A DNA stretch of 64,000 nucleotides from Bacteroidales bacterium UBA4893 (GCA_002399025.1 DHCV01000026.1:118954-182953); one strand, 5' to 3'; shown: positions 33,052-42,272, counted from the stretch's first letter. The notes: a model not told the origin generated them from the sequence alone. Numbers and translations: made by a program.

Positions 33052-34063
33052 TTTATTATTGATTTTGTTGATTTGTTGCTTTGCACAACAGGAAGTATAT
33101 TCGCAAAATAAGATTGACCAAAAAGGAAGGAAACAAGGCATTTGGTCAAAGTCTGACAAGAATGGAAATAAGATTTATGAGGGTAATTTTAAAGATGACT
33201 ATGAGGATGGACTATTTATTCACTACTTTGAAGATGGAAAAACCATTAAGTCAAAAACAGAATATAAGAATAAAGGAAGTTTTGCAACAGTTAAGTTTTT
33301 TAGTAAAGAGGGAGGGCTAATTTCTGAAGGATTCTATTCTAACAAGAAAAAAGATAGCCTTTGGATACTTTACGATTCAAAAGGAAATAAGATTGGGGAA
33401 GAAAGATATTCTAAAGGAAAAAAGAATGGAGAGTCAAACTATTGGGATAAAAATAAGGTATTGGTTGAAACAGTTAACTACAAGAATGATATAAAACACG
33501 GATTATTTTTTAGAAATACTTATAGTAAGGGTTACTTTTTCTTGACTTTCAAGGATGGTAAAAGAAATGGAGTTTATGAAGATTTTTTCTATTTTGAAAA
33601 GATTAAAATTAAAGGATTATATAAAGATGATTTGAAGGAAGGCTCATGGACGTTTTTTGATAGTATTGGAAATATCGTCAAAACTCAACTTTGGGAAAAG
33701 GATGTTTTGAAAAGTGAAAAAGTAAGACTTGATTTTGGGAGAAGTGATACAATGGTAGATACAAAAGATATTGCTTATTTCTATCAAACAGGCAAGAGAT
33801 TAAAAATAGTGTTGTTTTCTTCAAAGGAAATTTCTTGCATAAACAATATTGATGAGCTAACCGACCTTTTGGGTTTAGATAATTTTATTCAACTCAACGG
33901 AAAGATGCAGTTCTATTCAAATTTAAAAGCCTTAAAAGGGATTGGAGAAAAGGTTGGGGATGATTATATAATCCTTCTTGAACCCAAAACCACAGCAAAG
34001 GTTGTAACAGACAAAGATAGTAGAAAAGCATTAGAATTATTCTTTAATAAACAAGAGTTTTAA
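33035..34063 (+). CDS. secreted MORN/YwqK-repeat protein
   Basis: 342 residues with a signal peptide (about 1-23, ending EVYSQ). At least eight repeats of a roughly 22-24-residue beta-hairpin unit of the form G-x-W-x-x-Y/F-x-x-x-G-x follow (KQGIWSKSDKNGNKIYEG; KDSLWILYDSKGNKIGEE; KNGESNYWDKNK; KEGSWTFFDSIGNIVK), as in MORN/YwqK proteins. The C-terminal 100 residues are not repetitive. It is probably periplasmic or surface exposed. It overlaps the phosphatase gene by 17 bp, so it is in the same operon, but no functional link is apparent. Confidence 0.8.
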   Translation: MKRRISLLLILLICCFAQQEVYSQNKIDQKGRKQGIWSKSDKNGNKIYEGNFKDDYEDGLFIHYFEDGKTIKSKTEYKNKGSFATVKFFSKEGGLISEGFYSNKKKDSLWILYDSKGNKIGEERYSKGKKNGESNYWDKNKVLVETVNYKNDIKHGLFFRNTYSKGYFFLTFKDGKRNGVYEDFFYFEKIKIKGLYKDDLKEGSWTFFDSIGNIVKTQLWEKDVLKSEKVRLDFGRSDTMVDTKDIAYFYQTGKRLKIVLFSSKEISCINNIDELTDLLGLDNFIQLNGKMQFYSNLKALKGIGEKVGDDYIILLEPKTTAKVVTDKDSRKALELFFNKQEF

Positions 34064-34067
34064 TAAT

Positions 34068-34538
34068 ATGAGATTAAAAACAATAATATTAGCAATTACT
34101 TTGGTGTTTTCTGTTAGTTTGTTTGCAGTTCCTGCAGATAAAACTCCTATTACTATTAAGCAGCCTAATGGAAAGACTTTAACTTTTATTCTTCAAGGAG
34201 ATGAAAGAATTAATTGGGCAACTACTCTTGATGAGTATTCTCTTTTAACTAATAAAAATGGAAATTGGGTTTATGCTGTTTTGGATAAGAATGGAGATAT
34301 GATTCCTTCTGATGTTTTGGCTTGCAATAAGGAAGAAAGGAGCAAGGAGGAGTTAGCGTTTTTAGAAAATGTAAAACCCAATTTGTTTTTTAGTAAAAAA
34401 CAAATAGATATTCGCTTAAATAGAGAAAAACAAGAGTTCGATAATCAAGCTAAAAAAGCAATTCAACCAGAGAAAGACAAGAAGAAAAAATGTTGCAGCT
34501 GGTTTAGAAAGAAATCAAAAGAAGTTGATTCTAAATAG
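34068..34538 (+). CDS. stand-alone M6-protease propeptide-like secreted protein
   Basis: 156 residues with a signal peptide (about 1-20, LFAVPA). The segment ITIKQPNGKTLTFILQGDERINWATTLDEYSLLTNKNGNWVYAVLDKNGDMIPSDVLACN resembles the N-terminal domain that precedes the catalytic part in Bacteroidota M6-family metalloproteases. No HExxH motif or protease domain follows; the protein ends in a basic tail with two cysteines (KKKCCSWFRKKSK). It may be a truncated protease or a stand-alone inhibitor-like domain. Its last 8 bp overlap the convergent dapD. Confidence 0.65.
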   Translation: MRLKTIILAITLVFSVSLFAVPADKTPITIKQPNGKTLTFILQGDERINWATTLDEYSLLTNKNGNWVYAVLDKNGDMIPSDVLACNKEERSKEELAFLENVKPNLFFSKKQIDIRLNREKQEFDNQAKKAIQPEKDKKKKCCSWFRKKSKEVDSK

Positions 34539-35340
34539 CAACATTAAATTCTCTTAGGGCATCATTTAAAGATGTTTTGGTATCTGTTGATGCTTTTCTT
34601 TTTCCAATAATCAATGCACAATTAACATTATATTTTCCTGCTGGAAATTCTTTTGTAATGCTTCCTGGTATAACAACAGAGTTTTCTGGAATATAGGATT
34701 TGTATTCAACAGGCTCTTTTCCACTTACATCAATAATCTTTGTAGATGCAGTTAGAGTTGTGTTTGCTCCCAAAACAGCTCCTTTGCAAACTCTTACTCC
34801 TTCAACAACAATGCATCGTGAACCTATAAAACAATTATCTTCAATTATAACAGGAGTTGCTCCAACTGGTTCCAAAACTCCTCCAATTCCAACTCCACCA
34901 CTTAAATGAACATGTTTCCCTATTTGAGCACAAGAACCAACTGTTGCCCAAGTGTCAACCATTGTTCCTTCATCAACATAAGCTCCAATATTTACATAGG
35001 AAGGCATCATAATAACTCCAGATGCTAAAAAAGAACCATAACGAGCAACAGCATGAGGAACAACTCTAACACCAAGCTTTGCATAATCTTTCTTTAAAGG
35101 TATCTTATCATAGAATTCCATAGGTCCAACTTCAAAGGTTTCCATATTGCAGATAGGGAAATAGAGGATAACTGCTTTCTTAACCCAATCATTAACAATC
35201 CATTCTTCTCCCTTATGTTCAGCAATTCTAATTCTTCCTTTATCCAATTCTTCAATAACTTCTCTAATTGCATTTTGAGTTTCCTTTTCCTTTAACAATT
35301 CTCTGTTTTCCCAAGCTTGTTCTATGATTTCTTTTTGCAT
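34531..35340 (-). CDS. dapD: 2,3,4,5-tetrahydropyridine-2,6-dicarboxylate N-succinyltransferase
   Basis: 269 residues, the usual length. The enzyme uses succinyl-CoA in the succinylase branch of lysine/diaminopimelate synthesis. The N-terminal helical part (about 1-95) is followed by a left-handed beta helix with hexapeptide repeats (VNIGAYVDEGTMVDTWATVGSCAQIGKHVHLSGGVGIGGV; DNCFIGSRCIVVEGVRVCKGAVLGANTTLT). The organism thus makes lysine while also carrying lysine-fermentation genes 10 kb away. Confidence 0.96.
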   Translation of the reverse strand: MQKEIIEQAWENRELLKEKETQNAIREVIEELDKGRIRIAEHKGEEWIVNDWVKKAVILYFPICNMETFEVGPMEFYDKIPLKKDYAKLGVRVVPHAVARYGSFLASGVIMMPSYVNIGAYVDEGTMVDTWATVGSCAQIGKHVHLSGGVGIGGVLEPVGATPVIIEDNCFIGSRCIVVEGVRVCKGAVLGANTTLTASTKIIDVSGKEPVEYKSYIPENSVVIPGSITKEFPAGKYNVNCALIIGKRKASTDTKTSLNDALREFNVAI

Positions 35341-35384
35341 AATGTTTTATAGTATTTGGATTACAAAACTACATAAAAACTTAT

Positions 35385-35392
35385 TATCTTTG
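35385..35392 (+). promoter_or_regulatory. candidate -7 box of the PNGase F-like gene
   Basis: TATCTTTG followed by CC, 28 bp upstream of the ATG at 35,421. Upstream TTTG at 35,355-35,358 is too far for a standard -33 element. Confidence 0.35.
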
Positions 35393-35420
35393 CCAATTAT
35401 TAATAAGAATTATATCCAAT

Positions 35421-37028
35421 ATGAAACATTATCTACTTTATTTCTTGCTTTTATTATCATTTTCTTCTTTTTCACAAGTAAATGATTTTAAGGTTAGGGT
35501 ACATAATAAGACTCATTTAAAAACAAAAGGAGAGTATTCTCAAAAAGTTTTATTCCCTCTTAAATGTAAGGATATAAGTTATATTAGTTTTTACTTGACT
35601 TTGAATTGTCCTGATGGTGGTTGTAGTGATTGGGACTATTCAATTAGTGTTTTACTTCGTACTACAGAAAATGGAGATACAATTAATTATCAATTAGGAA
35701 GAATGATAACACCATATAGTGGTGCATATAATCAAGGAGATAATGCAAAGACTTGGAGCCCTAATTGGTATTGGGATATATCAAATTATTTGCCTTTAAT
35801 GAAAGATAGTATTGAAATAGTTGTGGTTTATGAAGGTTATCAAGATGGTTTTTTGGCTACAACTGATTTTGTATTTGATTTGGATAAGAAGTATAAGAAT
35901 AAATCAATTAAAACTCAAAATATTCACTATGGTTATTTTCCTTATGGTAATATTGAAAAGCCTATAGATAATTATGTAACTCCAAAAGAAATCACTCTTC
36001 CTAAGAGAACAAAAAGAGTATATGCAAGAGTAATGATTTCAGGTCATGGAGCAGATTCAACCAATGCAGCAGCAGAGTTTTTAAAGAAGGATTTTTATTA
36101 TAAGGTTAATGGAGAAAAAATAGCTACACAAGCTATTTGGAAAGATGATTGTGGATGCAATCCAATTCAACCTCAAGGAGGAACTTGGATATATAATCGT
36201 GCTGGATGGTGTCCAGGCACAAAGGTTAATGAATATCTTTACGACTTAACTCCATATATAAAAGGTAATAAGGCAGTAGTTGATATAGATTTTGAATATT
36301 ATAAAACCCCTCAAATTGAACAACCAGGCTATCATGTTTCTCATGATATATTCTTTATTGAATCAGATGAAGATATTCCTTTAGTTGAGTGGGTATTAGA
36401 AGATTCAGTTTTTTATCTTCCACATAAATTTATTCTAACCTATAAAACAAATAATGATGCTTCAAGAAATAAAGCATATATAATTGAACAATCAACAAGA
36501 AATAAGGTTTACGAAAGAACTCAACTTGAAAATAATAAAGAATACAATGAAACTATAGAACTTAAAGAGGGTGATTATCAGTTTTTATTTACAGATTCTG
36601 ATTGTGATGGGCTTTCTTGGTGGGCAAATAGAGAGCAAGGAAATGGTTATGTCTATATTTATAATGAAGACAAAACAAAACTTATAGAAGCTTTTGAACC
36701 TGATTTTGGTTGTAAGATTGATTATGAATTTTCAATAAGCAATAATCCTAATGATTTAATACATAAGAAATCTAAATTAATTAAAGTCCCAGATACTAAA
36801 GCAAAGACTTATACCTTTGTTGTGTTTTTAAAGGATGGAGTAGAGGAGGAGTTGACTTTAGAAATAAAGAATAGAAAAACAAAAGAAGTTGTTTCAAAAA
36901 CTACTTATCCAAAATCAGATAGATTTCAAATAGTTTATGATTATTCTGTTTTGCCAAAAGGTAGTTATGAGGCAAGAGTAAGTACAAACTCTTTTTCAGA
37001 AACAAGAGCATTTTCTATTAGAGAATAA
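35421..37028 (+). CDS. secreted PNGase F-like peptide-N-glycosidase
   Basis: 535 residues. A signal peptide of about 18 residues (ending SSFSQ) precedes two jelly-roll domains typical of PNGase F: NCPDGGCSDWDYSISV...ELGR-like YQLGRMITPYSG at 65-105, WDISNYLPLMKDSIEIVVVYEGYQ, and GHGADSTNAAAEFLKKDFYYKVNG with WGWCPG-like RAGWCPGTKVNEYLYDLTPYIKG. The C-terminal 200 residues contain LFTDSDCDGLSWW and a final domain without a T9SS tail. The family cleaves N-linked glycans from asparagine. The catalytic acids were not matched residue by residue. Confidence 0.85.
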   Translation: MKHYLLYFLLLLSFSSFSQVNDFKVRVHNKTHLKTKGEYSQKVLFPLKCKDISYISFYLTLNCPDGGCSDWDYSISVLLRTTENGDTINYQLGRMITPYSGAYNQGDNAKTWSPNWYWDISNYLPLMKDSIEIVVVYEGYQDGFLATTDFVFDLDKKYKNKSIKTQNIHYGYFPYGNIEKPIDNYVTPKEITLPKRTKRVYARVMISGHGADSTNAAAEFLKKDFYYKVNGEKIATQAIWKDDCGCNPIQPQGGTWIYNRAGWCPGTKVNEYLYDLTPYIKGNKAVVDIDFEYYKTPQIEQPGYHVSHDIFFIESDEDIPLVEWVLEDSVFYLPHKFILTYKTNNDASRNKAYIIEQSTRNKVYERTQLENNKEYNETIELKEGDYQFLFTDSDCDGLSWWANREQGNGYVYIYNEDKTKLIEAFEPDFGCKIDYEFSISNNPNDLIHKKSKLIKVPDTKAKTYTFVVFLKDGVEEELTLEIKNRKTKEVVSKTTYPKSDRFQIVYDYSVLPKGSYEARVSTNSFSETRAFSIRE

Positions 37029-37140
37029 GTTTCAATTAGCTTTTTTAAGTGCCAATTTACTTAAAAATTTGCTTTTTAATAATTCGTAATGTATTTTTGC
37101 TAATCATTAAGCAAGAAATATCATTTAAAATATTATCATT

Positions 37141-38376
37141 ATGAGCGAATTAATTAATAATTCTGATAACAGAAAAGCAAAACTAAAAGAATTGATTTTA
37201 AAACTCCACAAAGGAGGAGATCAAGAAGAAGTTAGACAAGAACTAATAAATAGCTTGGAACAAATTCCTTATTCGGAAGTTGTGGAAGTTGAACAAGAGC
37301 TTATTGAGGCTGGATTACCAGAGGAAGAAGTTCTAAAACTTTGCGATGTTCATGCAGCTGTATTGCATGGAAATGTTGATTTATCCTCTTCAAAAAATAT
37401 TCCCGAAGGTCATCCTATTGATGTGATGATTAATGAAAACAAGGAATTGAAAATAGTAGCTAATAAGGCTTTAGATTTGATTTCGGAAATAGAGAAGAAT
37501 AAGGGAGCAAATATTGAAAAGGATATTATTAGTTTACGAGGTTTCTTTAATGCTCTTTATGATGTTGATAAGCATTATAAGAGAAAAGAGTATTTGATTT
37601 TCCCATATCTTGAAACTGCAGGAATAACAGGACCTCCAAAAGTTATGTGGGGAAAGCATGATGAGATTAGGGAATTGATTAAAGGAGGAATTGAATTATT
37701 ATTAACTCCAAATATAGATTTTGAAGAGTTAATTGCATCTTCTGAAATTATTCTTAAACCTGCTTGTCAACAAGTTATTGATATGACAAAGAAGGAAGAA
37801 GAAATACTTTTTCCAATGAGTTTGGATAAGCTTACTGAAGAGCAGTGGTATGAAATTGATAAGCAATCATTAGAAATTGGTTATTGTTTGTATGACCCTC
37901 AAGTTGCATGGACTCCTCTTTGGGCTAAGGAAGAAAATAAATTAGCTCAAATGAATAAAATTGGAGGGAATATTCAATTGCCTTCTGGCTCTTTTTCAGT
38001 TGAAGAACTTATGGCTATTCTTAATCATTTACCTGTAGATATGACCTTTGTTGATAAGGATGATAAGGTTAAGTATTTTTCTCAAGGTGCTGAAAGAATA
38101 TTTATCAGGAATCGTTCTATTTTAAATAGAGATGTTCGCCTTTGTCATCCTCCTGCAAGTTCACATATTGTAGAGAAGATTATAGATGACTTTAAGAGTG
38201 GAAGAAAATCCAGAGCACCATTTTGGATAAAGATGGGAGATAAACTAATTTATATAGAGTACTTTGCGTTAAGAAATGAGAAAGGGGAATATCTTGGCAC
38301 ATTGGAAGTTTCGCATGATGTTCAACCTTACCGAGAACTTGAAGGAGAACAAAGAATTTTATCATACTCTAAATAA
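37141..38376 (+). CDS. DUF438 - hemerythrin HHE - PAS domain protein
   Basis: 411 residues, three domains: DUF438 (about 16-85, LKELILKLHKGGDQEEVRQEL, SYSEV-like IPYSEVVEVEQELIEAGLP); a hemerythrin HHE domain (about 90-230) with candidate ligands H91, H145, H173 and acidic residues in KKEEEILFP at 217-225; and a PAS domain (about 285-400; LPVDMTFVDKDDKVKYFSQGAERIF). Such proteins are thought to sense or handle oxygen, NO or iron in anaerobes. The gene lies 8 bp before a DUF1858 protein. Confidence 0.88.
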   Translation: MSELINNSDNRKAKLKELILKLHKGGDQEEVRQELINSLEQIPYSEVVEVEQELIEAGLPEEEVLKLCDVHAAVLHGNVDLSSSKNIPEGHPIDVMINENKELKIVANKALDLISEIEKNKGANIEKDIISLRGFFNALYDVDKHYKRKEYLIFPYLETAGITGPPKVMWGKHDEIRELIKGGIELLLTPNIDFEELIASSEIILKPACQQVIDMTKKEEEILFPMSLDKLTEEQWYEIDKQSLEIGYCLYDPQVAWTPLWAKEENKLAQMNKIGGNIQLPSGSFSVEELMAILNHLPVDMTFVDKDDKVKYFSQGAERIFIRNRSILNRDVRLCHPPASSHIVEKIIDDFKSGRKSRAPFWIKMGDKLIYIEYFALRNEKGEYLGTLEVSHDVQPYRELEGEQRILSYSK

Positions 38377-38384
38377 GCTATACT

Positions 38385-38900
38385 ATGGAAAATAAATTAG
38401 TTATAAGTCCAAAGACTAAGGTTTTGCAATTGATAGAAACCTATCCAGAACTTGAAGATGTATTGATTGAGTTTGTTCCTGCCTTTAAGAAATTGAAAAA
38501 TCCTTTGCTAAGAAAGACTGTTGCAAAAATAGCAACCCTTCAGCAAGCTTCTGCAATAGGTAATGTCAAGATTGAAGAATTAATTAATACTCTTAGAAAG
38601 GCAGTTGGAGAGGATTTGATAAGTATTGAGGATAATGAAAACTATAATACTATTAAACCAGAATGGTTTGAAGAAAGGAAAATCCTTCATTCAATTGACA
38701 TTAGAGAAATGCTAAATAGGGGAGAGCAACCTGTTAATCAAGTGATAACAGAATTGTCTAATCTGACAAAAGGAGAAATATATAAGGTTATTTCACCATT
38801 TGTCCCTGCTCCGTTAATAGATAAAGCCAGCAGTTTAGAAATTAAGCATTGGATAAATAAAAAAGAAGAAGAACTTTTTGAGGTTTATTTTATTAGATAA
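38385..38900 (+). CDS. DUF1858/DUF2249-type protein
   Basis: 171 residues. The N-terminal half (VISPKTKVLQLIETYPELEDVLIEFVPAFKKLKNPLLRKTVAKIATLQQASAIGNVKIEELINTLRKAVGE, positions about 4-75) is a DUF1858 domain, related to the ScdA/RIC N-terminus but lacking the CxxC iron-repair motif. The C-terminal half (SIDIREMLNRGEQPVNQVITELSNLTKGEIYKVISPFVPAPLIDKASS) resembles DUF2249, a small SirA-like fold. It is translationally close to the hemerythrin protein (8 bp), suggesting a joint role in nitrosative/oxidative stress or metal-cluster care. Confidence 0.85.
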   Translation: MENKLVISPKTKVLQLIETYPELEDVLIEFVPAFKKLKNPLLRKTVAKIATLQQASAIGNVKIEELINTLRKAVGEDLISIEDNENYNTIKPEWFEERKILHSIDIREMLNRGEQPVNQVITELSNLTKGEIYKVISPFVPAPLIDKASSLEIKHWINKKEEELFEVYFIR

Positions 38901-38959
38901 TTTCCTTTTTCCTTTAATATTTTGAAGCTAAGTTTATGATTTCAGATAAGAGAAAATTA

Positions 38960-39156
38960 AAACCTTGTTTCAGTAAATTAAACCTTGATTTCAGTAGATT
39001 AAAACGAAGTTTCAGTAAATTAAAATCAAGAATAAATTTACTGAAATCAGGATTAAATTTAGTAAGGTGGCAGGATACTATGTGTAAGGTGGCAGGATAC
39101 TATAGGTAAGGTGGCAGGATACTATGTGTAAGGTGGCACCTTACTAAATTTAATCC
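38960..39156. repeat. 21/22-bp tandem arrays, the second enclosed in a perfect 20-bp inverted repeat
   Basis: Part one, about 38,960-39,030: three units around TTCAGTAAATTAAA, with 21-bp spacing (TTCAG at 38,969, 38,990, 39,011). Part two, 39,064-39,151: four starts of AAGGTGGCAGGATACT at 39,064, 39,086, 39,108 and 39,130, exactly 22 bp apart. The second part is bracketed by an exact inverted repeat, 39,050-39,069 against 39,137-39,156, 20 of 20 bases. It fills most of the 410-bp gap between two convergent genes. No ORF, no spacer structure. Confidence 0.9.
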
Positions 39157-39252
39157 TTATCTTTTTCAATTATTATAAGGGTTTGAGACATTTATTTAAA
39201 ATATTTGATTTTATTCTTTGATTTTAATCTTTAATAAGATGGCATAATAAAG

Positions 39253-39285
39253 AAAAAAGGCTACCAATAATCCATTGATAGCCTT
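39253..39285 (-). terminator. terminator of the fermentation cluster (after etfA)
   Basis: AAGGCTA-C-CAAT at 39,258-39,269 pairs with ATTG-A-TAGCCTT at 39,274-39,285. On the minus strand the stem is followed by a T run (A run at 39,253-39,257). It is 26 bp past the etfA stop. Confidence 0.75.
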
Positions 39286-39310
39286 CGAGTATGTTAGTTG
39301 TTTATCCTTT

Positions 39311-40318
39311 TTAGTCTTTAATTCTATTGCTTAATCTTTCAATTAGGGCTGGAATAATACTTTTGCAATCTCCCACAATACCTAAGTCGGCAATTTGCAT
39401 AATAGGAGCGTAGCGGTCTTTGTTAACAGCAATAATGAAATCACTTTCTTCCATTCCTGCAACGTGTTGAATTGCTCCTGAAATACCAAAAGCAAAATAT
39501 AGGTCAGGTCTTACAGTTTGTCCTGTTTGTCCAACTTGACGTTTATGTTCAACAAGTCCTGCATCAACCATTGCTCTTGAAGCTGCAACTTCGGCATCTA
39601 AGATTGTTGAAAGTTCTTGAAGCATTTTAAATCCTTTTTCAGTTCCAACTCCACGTCCTCCAGAAACAAGAACTTTAGCTTCAGAAATATCAATCATGCT
39701 GCTTTTTTCTTTAACAGTTTCTTTAATTCTTACTCTAAACTTTTCTTTATTGAAGTTAATAGTTGTGTTGATAATTTCACCTTTTCTGTTAAGGTCTTTT
39801 TCAATAGCTTTCATAACTCCTGGACGAACAGTTGACATTTGAGGACGATGCTCAGAGCAAACAATTGTTGCCATAAGATTACCTCCAAATGCTGGACGAG
39901 TCATTAGTAATTCTTTTTCTTCTGAAATTTCAAGTCTTGTACAGTCAGCTGTTAATCCTGTTGTAAGACGAGCTGAAAGTCTTGGACCAAGGTCTCTACC
40001 AATGGTTGTTGCTCCAAAAAGAATTATTGAAGGCTTAAATTCATGTGTGATTTGAGTTATTGCTTGAGTGTAGCTTTCTGTTGTATAGTTTTCTAATTCT
40101 TCACATGAAGCAACAATAACTTTATCTGCTCCATAAGAAATTAGAGTTTGAGCTTTAGATTCAATATCTTTTCCTCCTAACAAGATAGCATAAACTTCTT
40201 CTTGAAGGTCGTCAGCAAGATTACGAGCTTTACCTAATAATTCAATAGCAACTCCTTGAATCTTACCTTCTCTTTGTTCTGCAAAAACAAATACGTTTTT
40301 ATATTCTGATTTATTCAT
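39311..40318 (-). CDS. etfA: electron transfer flavoprotein alpha subunit
   Basis: 335 residues. FAD-binding subunit that, with EtfB, passes electrons to or from butyryl-CoA dehydrogenase. The C-terminal FAD domain shows SGGRGVG, AASRAMVDAGL, RQVGQTGQTVRPDLYFAFGISGAIQHVAGM and DLGIVGD, all standard. It is the last gene of the minus-strand butyrate cluster, 18 bp after etfB, and is followed by a terminator. Pairing with an Acd of the butyryl-CoA type suggests either bifurcation (NADH to ferredoxin and crotonyl-CoA) or simple electron delivery. Confidence 0.95.
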   Translation of the reverse strand: MNKSEYKNVFVFAEQREGKIQGVAIELLGKARNLADDLQEEVYAILLGGKDIESKAQTLISYGADKVIVASCEELENYTTESYTQAITQITHEFKPSIILFGATTIGRDLGPRLSARLTTGLTADCTRLEISEEKELLMTRPAFGGNLMATIVCSEHRPQMSTVRPGVMKAIEKDLNRKGEIINTTINFNKEKFRVRIKETVKEKSSMIDISEAKVLVSGGRGVGTEKGFKMLQELSTILDAEVAASRAMVDAGLVEHKRQVGQTGQTVRPDLYFAFGISGAIQHVAGMEESDFIIAVNKDRYAPIMQIADLGIVGDCKSIIPALIERLSNRIKD

Positions 40319-40336
40319 TTTAGTTACTCCTTATTA

Positions 40337-41119
40337 TTAGATTATAAATTTTTCTTTTAACTTACTTAATATTATGCCTATTGCTTCTTCAGTATCAACT
40401 TCGTAAACTTGTCCTGCTGATTTAACTCCTTTAGTAAATGCTTTTTTAACTTTAGTAGGGGAGCCTTTAAGACCAAGTTTAGCTTCATCAACATCAATTT
40501 TATCTGCTGACCAAATTTCTACTTCCTTATCAAAAGCTTCCATAATTCCCTTAACAGTCATATATCTTGCTTTGTTGGCAGTGGAAAGAACAGTTACTAA
40601 ACAAGGACCATCAACTTCAACAATTTGGTATCCGTCTTCGGTTTGTTTTTTAATAGTGAAAGTGTTTTTACCATCATATTCCAAACTTTGAAGATAGCTA
40701 ACTTGAGGAATATCTAAATGTTCTGCAATTTGAGGACCAACCTGAGCTGTATCTCCATCAATTGCTTGACGACCAGTGATAACTAAATCATAATCTAAAG
40801 TGCGAATAGCTCCAGCTAATGCATTTGATGTTGCAAGAGTATCAGCTCCAGCAAATTTTCTGTCTGAAAGGAGTATTGCTTTATCAACACCCATTGCAAA
40901 AGCTTCTCTCAAAACTGCTTCTGCTTGCATCGGTCCCATTGTAATAACAGTAACCTCTGCATTAAATTTATCTTTTAGTTCAAGTGCTAATTCCAAACCA
41001 CCTTTATCATCAGGGTTAATTATACTTGGAACTCCATCTCTAATTAATGTTCCTGTAACTGGGTCAAGTTTTACCTCAGTTGTGTCAGGAACTTGCTTTA
41101 TACAAACTACTATTTTCAT
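40337..41119 (-). CDS. etfB: electron transfer flavoprotein beta subunit
   Basis: 260 residues. The motifs IVVCIKQVPDTTEVKLD, VTVITMGP, LREAFAMGVDKAILLSDRKFAGADTLATS and ITGRQAIDGDTAQVGPQIAEHL closely resemble the EtfB of clostridial and Acidaminococcus butyryl-CoA dehydrogenase complexes, which bifurcate electrons. Whether this one bifurcates needs structural comparison. It starts 13 bp after acd ends, in the same operon, and is followed by etfA. Confidence 0.94.
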   Translation of the reverse strand: MKIVVCIKQVPDTTEVKLDPVTGTLIRDGVPSIINPDDKGGLELALELKDKFNAEVTVITMGPMQAEAVLREAFAMGVDKAILLSDRKFAGADTLATSNALAGAIRTLDYDLVITGRQAIDGDTAQVGPQIAEHLDIPQVSYLQSLEYDGKNTFTIKKQTEDGYQIVEVDGPCLVTVLSTANKARYMTVKGIMEAFDKEVEIWSADKIDVDEAKLGLKGSPTKVKKAFTKGVKSAGQVYEVDTEEAIGIILSKLKEKFII

Positions 41120-41132
41120 TTTTGATTTGTTT

Positions 41133-42272
41133 TTACTTTAATAAATTACCTGCAATAACCATTCTTTGAACTTCTGAAGTTCCTTCATAAATTTCAGTGA
41201 TTTTTGCATCTCTAAACATTCTTTCCACAGGATATTCCCTTGTGTATCCATATCCTCCATGGAATTGAATAGCTTTGGTTGTTACTTCCATTGCTGTTTC
41301 AGAAGCATAAAGTTTTGCCATTGCAGCATCAACAGAATAAGGTAATTTTTGATCTTTTTTGAAAGCAGCATTACGAACAAATAGGCGAGAAGCTTGAACT
41401 TTTGTTTCCATGTCTGCTAATTGGAATTGAGTATTCTGGAATTTTGAAATAGCTTTTCCAAATTGTTTTCTTTCTTTAGTATATTTTATGGTTTCATCCA
41501 TTGCTCCTTGAGCCAAACCTAAAGCTTGAGCAGCAATTCCAATTCTTCCTCCATCCAATGTTTTCATTGCTAAAGAAAAACCTTTTCCTATTTTACCTAA
41601 TAGGTTTTCTTTTGGTATTTGACAGTTTTCAAATATTAGTTCACAAGTGGATGAACCACGAATACCTAATTTCTTTTCTTTCTTACCGATTGTAAATCCT
41701 GGTGTTCCTTTTTCAACTATGAAAGCTGAAATTCCTTTTGTCCCTTGAGATTTATCAGTCATTGCAATTATAACATAAACATGAGCATACTCTGCATTGG
41801 TTATAAAGATTTTTGAACCATTCAAAATCCATTTATCTCCAGCATCTTCTGCAGTAGTTTGTTGCAGAGCTGCATCTGTTCCAGCATTAGGTTCTGTTAG
41901 TCCAAATGCTCCAACCCATTCTCCTGAGGCAAGTTTTGGTAAGTATTTTTGTTTTTGCTCTTCTGTTCCAAAGTTCATAATTGGGTCAGCACAAAGTGAA
42001 GTGTGAGCAGAAACAACAACTCCAGTAGTACCACAAACACGTGATATTTCTTCAACAGCCATTGAATAGATTTGATTGGTGCTTCCTTGTCCTCCGTACT
42101 CAACAGGAATAGGAATACCCATAATTCCTAATTTGCCCATTTTTTCAACTGTTTCAACAGGAAATCTTTCCTGCTCGTCAATTTCAGCTGCAATTGGTTT
42201 AATTTCGTTTTCAGTAAACTCTCTTATCATCTGTAAAAAGAGTTCTTCTTGTTTTGATATATTAAAGTCCAT
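41133..42272 (-). CDS. bcd: butyryl-CoA dehydrogenase (short-chain acyl-CoA dehydrogenase)
   Basis: 379 residues. FAD enzyme reducing crotonyl-CoA to butyryl-CoA. The acyl-CoA dehydrogenase signatures are GAFGLTEPNAGTDA and QFHGGYGYTREYPVERMFRDAKITEIYEGTSEVQR. The catalytic glutamate is E363 in IYEGTSE, the position used by short-chain enzymes. Adjacent etfB and etfA support butyrate formation rather than fatty acid oxidation. A hairpin with a T run lies between the upstream reductase gene and this gene. Confidence 0.93.
   Translation of the reverse strand: MDFNISKQEELFLQMIREFTENEIKPIAAEIDEQERFPVETVEKMGKLGIMGIPIPVEYGGQGSTNQIYSMAVEEISRVCGTTGVVVSAHTSLCADPIMNFGTEEQKQKYLPKLASGEWVGAFGLTEPNAGTDAALQQTTAEDAGDKWILNGSKIFITNAEYAHVYVIIAMTDKSQGTKGISAFIVEKGTPGFTIGKKEKKLGIRGSSTCELIFENCQIPKENLLGKIGKGFSLAMKTLDGGRIGIAAQALGLAQGAMDETIKYTKERKQFGKAISKFQNTQFQLADMETKVQASRLFVRNAAFKKDQKLPYSVDAAMAKLYASETAMEVTTKAIQFHGGYGYTREYPVERMFRDAKITEIYEGTSEVQRMVIAGNLLK

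Noticed and set aside
39064..39151. Regular 22-bp repeats that could be a short CRISPR array
   Set aside because: Units are directly adjacent with no unique spacers, and no cas genes are near.
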